Shown here: positions 57,780 to 64,000 of the stretch, piece after piece
How the letters are laid out: the number at the start of each line of letters is the position of its first letter
How positions within the stretch are numbered: the stretch's first letter is position 1
Assembly (NCBI RefSeq): GCF_000160035.2
Contig: NZ_KI535369.1
Span: 311,733-375,732, forward strand
Source of the DNA: Catonella morbi ATCC 51271
Lineage (GTDB): Bacteria > Bacillota > Clostridia > Lachnospirales > Lachnospiraceae
DNA: 64,000 bases
Reading direction: 5' to 3'
The notes under the pieces: model-generated
Databases searched by the model: none
The model's input: the letters and a program-made list of their open reading frames with translations, nothing else
Told to the model about the DNA's origin: nothing
Position numbers and translations under genes: made by a program

Positions 57780-57885
57780 ACTAAGTTCAAACTTCGCTTT
57801 TCAAGCTTGTTTTCACTAAGTGCTTAGATACCGCTCTCACTAAGCTCAATCTTCGCCTATCGGCTTGATTTCGCTAAGTGTTCAC
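57780..57885. repeat. Two direct 47-bp repeats between AraC and ECF cluster 3
   Basis: Copy 1 (57780-57826) and copy 2 (57839-57885) share ACTAAG, TCAA, CTTCGC, GCTTG, TTTC and CTAAGTG in register. Each is flanked by ATTATATCATAA (57767-57778 and 57887-57898). Each copy has a weak internal dyad. The location suits a pair of regulator binding sites. Confidence 0.65.
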
Positions 57886-57935
57886 ATTATATCATAAAAT
57901 TTATTAAAAAAGTAGTGAAATTCGGAGTATTTACC

Positions 57936-58658
57936 ATGAAAAATATGCATAATACTTTTGATTTTAGGACAATTCTGTTTTTGGATTTAATAATTATGAT
58001 ATTCATGTTGCTTTCAGGAAGGCCGGAAGTAGTATTATCATCCTTTTTTATAGCTTCAATAGTATTGGCTGTAGGAGGACAATACATTTCCCTAAAGCGT
58101 TATGGAGTAATTTTTATTGGGCTTTATTTTTACTATCATATAATAACTTATGCCAAAATACCTTTTTTACGTAATCCAATCTTTATTGTATTAGGAATCA
58201 TTGCATTTATAATTCAAAGAATTATTCCTTTTCTGATGTTAGGTACGGCTATCAGGAAGCAAAAGAATCTGTCTGAGATTACAACGGCGCTTGAAAGGTG
58301 CAGACTTCCCAAAGGAATAATTCTTAGCATTTCAGTAATGTTTCGCAATTTTGCATCCTTAAAGGAAGATTTTTTTACAATATCCGATGCGATGAAGCTG
58401 AAGGGAATAGACACATCCCGTAAAGGAATAGTGTGTCATCCTCTCCGTCTGTTGGAGTATATATTTGTGCCTATGCTGTTTCGCAGTCTGCGTACGGCAG
58501 AAGAATTTTCCTGTGCGGCACTTGTAAAAGGTATAGAGAATAAAAACAGGCGAAGTTCATATTTTGATGTCAGAATACGGAAAAAAGACATCATTATTTC
58601 AGTAATTGCCGTTGCAATGCTTATAGCAGGCATGAAACTGAAATTGTATACGAGGTAA
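57936..58658 (+). CDS. ECF transporter transmembrane component EcfT (cluster 3)
   Basis: A 240-residue CbiQ/EcfT protein with about five helices. Coupling motifs: MFRNFASLKEDFFTISDAMKLKGI (about 135-158) and CAALVKGIENKNRRSS (about 190-205), in which the usual ARG/SRG is VKG. ATG 57936 has CGGAG 8 bp upstream; the GTG at 57915 is less likely. In this cluster the order is T-A-S, not S-T-A as in clusters 1 and 2. The ATPase gene follows after 6 bp. Confidence 0.83.
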   Translation: MKNMHNTFDFRTILFLDLIIMIFMLLSGRPEVVLSSFFIASIVLAVGGQYISLKRYGVIFIGLYFYYHIITYAKIPFLRNPIFIVLGIIAFIIQRIIPFLMLGTAIRKQKNLSEITTALERCRLPKGIILSISVMFRNFASLKEDFFTISDAMKLKGIDTSRKGIVCHPLRLLEYIFVPMLFRSLRTAEEFSCAALVKGIENKNRRSSYFDVRIRKKDIIISVIAVAMLIAGMKLKLYTR

Positions 58659-58664
58659 ACCTTA

Positions 58665-60131
58665 ATGATTCAATTAGAAAAAGTTAATTATAGGTATAAA
58701 GATAATGAATTTCTGACAATAAAAGATGCCTGCCTTTCCATTCAAAAAGGAGAGCTGACTGTTCTTACAGGAAGAAGCGGATGTGGAAAATCTACTATAT
58801 TCCGCTTAATCAATGGGCTTTGTCCACTATTTTTTGAAGGTGAAAAGTCCGGAAATGTTTATTTAGATAATAAAGACATTAGTTCACTTCGGATATGTGA
58901 CATATCTCAAATTGCAGCATCTGTATTTCAGACTCCTGAAAATCAGTTTTTTACTGAAGATGTACTATCTGATCTTGTCTATGCCTGCGAAAATTATGAA
59001 ATTAACAGACAGGAAATTAAACAGCGTCTGGAAGAAATTGTTTCTATGCTGTCCATAGATAAGATGTTGGGCAAAAAATTATCTGAGTTATCAGGGGGTG
59101 AAAAGCAAAAGGTTGCTATTGCCGGTGCTTTAATGCTTAAGACGGATATTCTGCTTTTGGATGAACCCTCAGCTAATTTGGACTATCAATCCATTATCTT
59201 ATTAGCAGAAATGCTGGGAAAGCTCAAAAATAGCGGTTATACCATACTTGTGATTGAACATCGCCTTTTCTATCTTGAAAAACTTTGTGACAAATTACTT
59301 GTAATGGAGCAGGGCAAAATAAGCTGTATATATGAAAAATCAGAACTAAGTGCAATGAATAACGATAGGTTTCATGAAATTGGATTGCGTGGGATTCATT
59401 TGTTTCAAAGCGTAGTCAGAGATCCTCCAAAAGAAAAGCTTAATAAACCACTATTTGAAGTAAAAGATATTACATTCAGGTACAAAACAGGCGCTGATAT
59501 CTTAAATGGAATTTCTTTTTCGGTTTTCCCCGGTGATAAGATAGCCCTGCTTGGAAGAAACGGATGTGGAAAAACTACTCTTGCAAAGCTTCTTTGTGGT
59601 TTAAGAAAAGAGCAGAAAGGTAGTATCAGGCTTAACGGTGAAGAAGTGCTTCCAAAGTCACGAAGCAGGACAGTGGGTTATGTAATGCAGAATGTTGATT
59701 TTCAGCTTTTTGGTTATAGTGTATATAGTGATTTGCTTCTTGGGAATGAGGATGTGCCTGATATCGAAAATAAGATAGAGAAAATCCTTTCTATCCTGCA
59801 CCTTGCCGATATGAAAGAACAGCATCCGACAACTCTGTCAGTAGGTCAGAAGCAGCGACTTGTTCTGGCTGCATCTTATTTGCAGAACAAGGTACTTAAT
59901 GTGTTTGATGAACCTACAAGCGGCTTGGACTATGATAGTATGCAGAAGGTCAGTGATTTTATTGATGCTGCCACAGGAAATAGCAATGCCTCAATAATAA
60001 TTACACATGATTATGAATTCATAGTATCGGTTTGTAATCGTGTAATTCTTTTAGAAAATGGGAAAATAGTAAAAGATTTTCCTTTAAAAGATACTGAACA
60101 GCTTAATTTTATTTTTAAAGAAAATTTATAG
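58665..60131 (+). CDS. ECF transporter fused ATPase EcfA-EcfA' (cluster 3)
   Basis: A 488-residue tandem ABC ATPase. Domain 1: GRSGCGKST (about 36), LSGGEKQK (about 143), LLLDEPSANLD (about 163). Domain 2: GRNGCGKTT (about 298), then LSVGQKQR (about 388) instead of LSGGQ, and NVFDEPTSGLD (about 409). The signature of domain 2 has Val in place of the first Gly, a deviation that could weaken one ATP site. The S gene follows 12 bp downstream. Confidence 0.86.
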   Translation: MIQLEKVNYRYKDNEFLTIKDACLSIQKGELTVLTGRSGCGKSTIFRLINGLCPLFFEGEKSGNVYLDNKDISSLRICDISQIAASVFQTPENQFFTEDVLSDLVYACENYEINRQEIKQRLEEIVSMLSIDKMLGKKLSELSGGEKQKVAIAGALMLKTDILLLDEPSANLDYQSIILLAEMLGKLKNSGYTILVIEHRLFYLEKLCDKLLVMEQGKISCIYEKSELSAMNNDRFHEIGLRGIHLFQSVVRDPPKEKLNKPLFEVKDITFRYKTGADILNGISFSVFPGDKIALLGRNGCGKTTLAKLLCGLRKEQKGSIRLNGEEVLPKSRSRTVGYVMQNVDFQLFGYSVYSDLLLGNEDVPDIENKIEKILSILHLADMKEQHPTTLSVGQKQRLVLAASYLQNKVLNVFDEPTSGLDYDSMQKVSDFIDAATGNSNASIIITHDYEFIVSVCNRVILLENGKIVKDFPLKDTEQLNFIFKENL

Positions 60132-60143
60132 GAGAAAATTAAA

Positions 60144-60728
60144 ATGTGTAAAAAATGGAAAGTTAGTGATTTTGTATTAATCGGTTTGTTAGCCGCTGTT
60201 CATGCGGCGGTAATATATGGAGTCGGGATGCTTACCGCCATAATGATTCCAATTATGCATGTATTTGCTACCGGTATTACAGCTTTGATCATGGGAAGTA
60301 TTATTTTATTTGTTGTAAAGAAAACCGAGAAATTTGGAGCATTTACATTGCTTGTCAGTCTAGGAACTGCTCTTTTCACCCTTACCGGTATGGGAAGCAT
60401 TACCTGTCTGATTTTTGTTGTTATTGTAAGCTTCGTTGCAGATATTATTATTTTTAAGACAAAATTTAATACACTTGCCATCGGTATTGGTTTTGGTTTT
60501 TCACAAGCCGCTTACTTTTTCGGTGGTTGTTTTCCTTTCATTTTCTTTTTGGAAAGAGAAGTACAGGCTTGGATGGAAATGGGATTAGGAGAAGAGGAAA
60601 TCTATGGTTATGTAAAATACTTTACAGGTGGATTTGCAGCATTAGGTACAATCAGCTCAATTATATGTGGAATCATTGGAGTCTATATCGGAAAAACAAT
60701 ATTGAAAAAGCATTTTAAAAATATTTAA
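60144..60728 (+). CDS. ECF transporter S component, MptD/Trep_Strep type (cluster 3)
   Basis: A 194-residue membrane protein with six helices, starting KKWKVSDFVLIGLLAAVHAAVIYGVGML and ending IGKTILKKHFKNI, both typical of the family. RBS AGGAG lies 10 bp before the ATG. It follows the ATPase gene, then a 160-bp gap with a large hairpin precedes the ABC half-transporters, which may therefore be expressed at a different level. Confidence 0.83.
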   Translation: MCKKWKVSDFVLIGLLAAVHAAVIYGVGMLTAIMIPIMHVFATGITALIMGSIILFVVKKTEKFGAFTLLVSLGTALFTLTGMGSITCLIFVVIVSFVADIIIFKTKFNTLAIGIGFGFSQAAYFFGGCFPFIFFLEREVQAWMEMGLGEEEIYGYVKYFTGGFAALGTISSIICGIIGVYIGKTILKKHFKNI

Positions 60729-60753
60729 TAGAGTAATTTGGTTAAATATTTGG

Positions 60754-60846
60754 CAGCCACAGCCGACTATCATGTGTCTGGTTTGCTATGATTTTCACTT
60801 TGCATTTTAGGAAAATATAGCAGTAATCTTATTATGGCTGTGGCTG
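60754..60846 (+). promoter_or_regulatory. Long nested hairpin between S component and ABC half-transporter
   Basis: CAGCCACAGCC (60754-60764) pairs with GGCTGTGGCTG (60836-60846), and inside it TGCTAT pairs with ATAGCA and ATTTT with AAAAT. No T-run follows, so control of RNA stability or of downstream expression is more likely than termination. Confidence 0.6.
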
Positions 60847-60888
60847 TATGATACAGATAAATTTGAAATATAAAAAGCAGGAGGTATT

Positions 60889-62637
60889 ATGTATCAGAGC
60901 AATGAGCAAAGATTTTCAGACTTCTTAAAACCATATAAAGCTTCATATATAGCTTCTGTCATAATGGCGATTTTCAGTGTATTTTTTGGACTTGCTCCAT
61001 ATTATATTCTTTATAATCTATTGGTTGGAGTTTTGTCCGAATTTACCTATAAAAATATTATAACAGGCTCACTTTTTATTCTTATTGCATTCACTTTACA
61101 GCTTGTCTGTCATAGTCTTTCAACGGCAATTTCCCATAAAACTGCTTTTAAGATATTAGGTCAGATACGCATTGCCATTACAAACAAGATGTTAAGGCTG
61201 CCATTAGGCTATATTCAGATGAGAGGAACCGGTCACTTCCAGCATATGCTGATTGACGGAACAGAAAGACTTGAATTTCCATTAGCCCATGCAATACCTG
61301 AAACAACATCAAATATTTTAATACCAATCGGTATTATAGGACTGTTGTTTACTACCAATTTTTATTTGGGATTGGCAGTACTTCTGCCTGCTGTGCTCAC
61401 ACTGCTTTTTTATCTTCCGATGTATGTAGGGATTATGAATGAATTTGCAAATTTTTATTATCTGTCATTGGAACGCATGAACGGGCGGGTTATAGAGTAT
61501 ATCAGAGGAAATAAAGAAATAAAAATCTTTGGACAGGAAAGCAGAGCCTATTCTAAGTATGAGAAGTCAATTACTGATTATAAAGATTCTACCTTAAAAT
61601 TGTATTATAAAATGTATATTGTTTCTGCTCCTGCAATGGTTTTTCTTTCTTCTATTCTTATAAGTGTTTTATGTGTTGGCGGATATCTTTATGCACATAA
61701 AGATATTTCAGGACAAGTTTTTCTTTTTTCAGCATTGCTTTCTATGGGAATTGGATCATCCTTACTCAAATTTACTGAGTTCATGGACAATTTCTATCAT
61801 ATAAGAAATGGTAAAAATCTAATTAATGAAATTCTTTCAGCGCCTGAATTAGAAGAGATGGATTCTGAAAATAATATACTTAACAACAGTATTGAGTTGC
61901 ATAATATTTCCTTTGCCTATGAAAAGGAAAATGTTCTGCAGGATATTTCATTGGTGATTGAAGAAAATAGCAAAGTAGCAATTGTCGGTCCGTCAGGTGC
62001 AGGAAAGACCACGATAGCCAATCTGCTTGCAAGATTTTGGGATGTTACCAAAGGGAGTATTACAATTGGCGGCGTTAACTACAAAAATCTTCCATTATCA
62101 TACTTAACGAGTAAAATCAGTTATGTAACACAAGATACTTTTTTGTTTAATACCTCTATTATGGAAAATATTCGTCTTGGAAACCTGTCTGCAACTGATG
62201 AAGAAGTAAAGGCTGCTGCCGCTAAAGCTCAGTGTGATGATTTTATCAAAGAACTGGAGCAGGGTTATAATACTATTGTCGGTAATGATGGCACAAAGCT
62301 TTCAGGAGGGCAGAGACAGAGGATTATTATTGCAAGGGCAATTTTAAAAAATGCACCCATTTTGATTCTTGATGAAGCAACTGCATATACCGACATGGAA
62401 AATCAAAATAAAATTCAAGAATCTTTGATGTCATTATGTAAAAATAAAACCTTGATTATTATAGCACACCGACTTACAACAGTTACTAACTGTGACAAGA
62501 TTGTTGTGCTTGATTCCGGAAAGCTCGACTCAGTGGGTACACATGATGAATTGTTAAGAAATTCCGCCTTATACAAAAAAATGTGGGAGATTTATTTATC
62601 TGAAATCCCGGCAATTCAGGAGAAGGAGGGTGAATAG
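60889..62637 (+). CDS. ABC half-transporter A (YbtPQ-like, cluster 3)
   Basis: A 582-residue exporter-fold half-transporter. Six-helix membrane domain (about 15-300), nucleotide-binding domain with GPSGAGKTT (about 366), LSGGQRQR (about 466) and ILDEATAYTDMEN (about 486). It corresponds to 22281-24068 in cluster 1 (both have a TD after the Walker B region). RBS AGGAGG is 5 bp before the ATG. The partner gene begins 5 bp after its stop. A heterodimer is expected. Confidence 0.86.
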   Translation: MYQSNEQRFSDFLKPYKASYIASVIMAIFSVFFGLAPYYILYNLLVGVLSEFTYKNIITGSLFILIAFTLQLVCHSLSTAISHKTAFKILGQIRIAITNKMLRLPLGYIQMRGTGHFQHMLIDGTERLEFPLAHAIPETTSNILIPIGIIGLLFTTNFYLGLAVLLPAVLTLLFYLPMYVGIMNEFANFYYLSLERMNGRVIEYIRGNKEIKIFGQESRAYSKYEKSITDYKDSTLKLYYKMYIVSAPAMVFLSSILISVLCVGGYLYAHKDISGQVFLFSALLSMGIGSSLLKFTEFMDNFYHIRNGKNLINEILSAPELEEMDSENNILNNSIELHNISFAYEKENVLQDISLVIEENSKVAIVGPSGAGKTTIANLLARFWDVTKGSITIGGVNYKNLPLSYLTSKISYVTQDTFLFNTSIMENIRLGNLSATDEEVKAAAAKAQCDDFIKELEQGYNTIVGNDGTKLSGGQRQRIIIARAILKNAPILILDEATAYTDMENQNKIQESLMSLCKNKTLIIIAHRLTTVTNCDKIVVLDSGKLDSVGTHDELLRNSALYKKMWEIYLSEIPAIQEKEGE

Positions 62638-62642
62638 ACAGC

Positions 62643-64000
62643 ATGTTAAATACAGTAAATAATTTTTTAAATCTAATGAAAGGGCGGAGAAATAAACTTT
62701 ATCTGTCATTCTTTTTGAACTTTGTAGATGGAATTCTCATTATGCTGCCCTTGATTTTAACATATTATATGGTGGCGGCTATGCCGGAATTTAATCAGAA
62801 TTCATTAAAAAGACTTGATGAACAAACTGTTATGCTTTATATATCAGTCATGGCTGTAATTATAGTTTTTCGAATAATTCTGCGTTATGCTACCATGCAT
62901 TTGCGCTCAGGTGCAGGCTACGAGGCATTATGTGAAAAACGTATTTCTTTAGGTTCTCATCTAAAACAGGCATCTTTAGGCTTCTTTAGCAAAAAGAATC
63001 AAGGTGATCTTATTTCAACTATAACCTCTGATGCTGCTTATCTTGAAATAGAAGGAATAGCTGTAATTGAAAAAGCTGCAGTTGGAATTCCTGCACTGGT
63101 TATTGGATTATTATTTTTATTTTTTATAGATTACAAGATATTTTTATTTTCCGTTTTTTTGTTCATACCTGTTTGGATCTTCTATCGCCGCCTTGCTACT
63201 GTACAAGACCGCTTAGATATAAACAGACAGGAACTGATAGGAAGAGTTACGGAAAAGACGCTTGAGTTTGTTCATGGTATTCACGTATTGAAATCATTTC
63301 AAACAGAAAAAACACAACGAACAAAAATCATACAGATGTTTGAAAAGCTCAGGGAAGAATCTATCCGAAATGAACTTTCACATCTTTTTCCGCTTGCTTC
63401 CTTCCAATTTTGTTTTCGTTTAATAACTACCGGCATTATTTTATTTTCAGGAGTGCTGTTTCTTGGAAATGAAATAGATTTTATGAAATTATTTTTATTA
63501 ACAATTTCATCTTTAGCCCTATTCCAAGGAGTAGAAGCTATGGGGATTTTCAGCATATTTGCAAAGATGACTGAACAGTCCATCTCACGAATGGATATCA
63601 TTGACAATATTCCACCAATGTCAGATATTTCCGGGACAGAAAAAACAGACAAAACTGATATTTCATATGAAAACGTAAGCTTTGCATATAACAGCATTCC
63701 TGTACTGAAGGGAATATCTTTTAATGTTCCGGAAGGTACAACCACAGCATTGGTAGGACTATCCGGCAGCGATAAGACTACTATTATCAATCTCCTTGGA
63801 AGATTTTGGGATGTGAAGCAGGGAAAAATAAAAATAGGGGGAATAGAAATTAAAAACCTGTCATATGAATATTTACTAAGCAAGTTAAGCTTTGTGTTTC
63901 AGGATGTTGTACTATTTGAAGATTCCGTAGCCGGAAATATAAGAATAGGAAAACCTGATGACACCTTAGATGAAGTAATCAATGCTGCAAAAAGAGCCGG
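62643..64000 (+). CDS. ABC half-transporter B (YbtPQ-like, cluster 3), partial with altered Walker A
   Basis: Starts MLNTVNNFLNLMKGRRNKLYL at ATG 62643, with GGAGG 12-14 bp upstream, and runs open to the window end (about 452 codons seen). Six-helix membrane domain at about 20-300, then a nucleotide-binding domain. The Walker A reads GLSGSDKTT at bases 63756-63782 where GPSGSGKTT is expected: GGN to GAT puts Asp before the catalytic Lys. The Q-loop (FVFQDVVLF) looks normal; signature and Walker B lie beyond the window. It is the partner of half-transporter A and equivalent to 24061-25821. Because the change affects a core residue, this site may bind ATP poorly. Confidence 0.8.
   Translation, partial: MLNTVNNFLNLMKGRRNKLYLSFFLNFVDGILIMLPLILTYYMVAAMPEFNQNSLKRLDEQTVMLYISVMAVIIVFRIILRYATMHLRSGAGYEALCEKRISLGSHLKQASLGFFSKKNQGDLISTITSDAAYLEIEGIAVIEKAAVGIPALVIGLLFLFFIDYKIFLFSVFLFIPVWIFYRRLATVQDRLDINRQELIGRVTEKTLEFVHGIHVLKSFQTEKTQRTKIIQMFEKLREESIRNELSHLFPLASFQFCFRLITTGIILFSGVLFLGNEIDFMKLFLLTISSLALFQGVEAMGIFSIFAKMTEQSISRMDIIDNIPPMSDISGTEKTDKTDISYENVSFAYNSIPVLKGISFNVPEGTTTALVGLSGSDKTTIINLLGRFWDVKQGKIKIGGIEIKNLSYEYLLSKLSFVFQDVVLFEDSVAGNIRIGKPDDTLDEVINAAKRA

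Noticed and set aside
57780-57898. CRISPR array
   Set aside because: Only two imperfect direct repeats longer than typical CRISPR repeats, a 12-bp spacer, and no cas genes in the window.

Overview
The window looks like a low-GC, Gram-positive anaerobe of the Clostridia, most likely a Lachnospiraceae-type genome. Grounds: AT-rich codon use, strong purine-rich ribosome binding sites, ECF-type vitamin or metal importers, LytTR/GHKL remnants, DUF4179 anti-sigma and DUF4143 ATPase families, and dual-HTH tetratricopeptide regulators. No intact rRNA or tRNA gene, CRISPR array or complete prophage was seen. The window is an accessory region that has been rearranged many times: functional operons are separated by a graveyard of gene fragments and dispersed repeats, many of which can be matched to a parent gene inside the window.

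Layout. 0-5 kb: a dual-HTH/TPR regulator, an ABC exporter and an XRE + S24 repressor pair. 5-18 kb: a defence- and stress-flavoured patchwork with an AlbA_2 (Schlafen-like) protein and several decayed relatives, two copies of a 406-bp repeat that carries a tRNA-Arg-like 3' end, an immunity-like protein, an ECF sigma/anti-sigma pair, a broken AbiE toxin-antitoxin pair, a MerR regulator with a textbook 19-bp-spacer promoter, a YhcG-type PDDEXK protein and an M28-like protein that has lost most metal ligands. 18.5-25.8 kb: AraC regulator plus ECF importer (S-T-A) plus two exporter-fold ABC half-transporters, relatively GC-rich. 26-28 kb: an XRE membrane regulator and fragments. 28-35 kb: a compact minus-strand carotenoid operon (crtI, crtB and a fused prenol kinase/DUF92 protein), DUF1722 and pyrimidine-dimer-glycosylase-like genes, then csbD and sodA. 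35-38 kb: a decayed LytTR/GHKL two-component pair and fragments. 38-42 kb: AAA_14/DUF4143 ATPase, XRE-TPR regulator and MFS exporter. 42.6-46.2 kb: a second S-T-A ECF importer under a TetR regulator. 46.5-49.2 kb: DUF1697, an AlkC-like DNA alkylation repair protein and a BAAT-like hydrolase. 49.4-54 kb: a second dual-HTH/TPR regulator with a FtsX/LolD-type ABC system. 54.7-56.6 kb: an ORF6N protein and an IS1634-family remnant. 56.6-64 kb: a third ECF importer with two ABC half-transporters under a divergent AraC regulator; the last gene runs off the window.

How the parts may work together. Three paralogous Trep_Strep/MptD-type ECF importers, each with its own regulator, suggest uptake of related but distinct scarce ligands; two of them carry YbtPQ-like ABC pairs, which fits metal-chelate handling, although the substrate is not shown by the sequence. 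The carotenoid operon couples prenol and prenyl-phosphate kinase activities to C30 or C40 carotenoid synthesis and sits beside photodamage and oxidative stress genes (DUF1722, TIGR02328-like, CsbD, superoxide dismutase), so the 28-35 kb block reads as a stress-protection cluster. The two large TPR regulators lie just upstream of ABC transporters, a layout compatible with peptide-responsive control.

Limits: all family calls are from reading the translations by eye. No database search, alignment or folding was run, so repeat identities are visual estimates.
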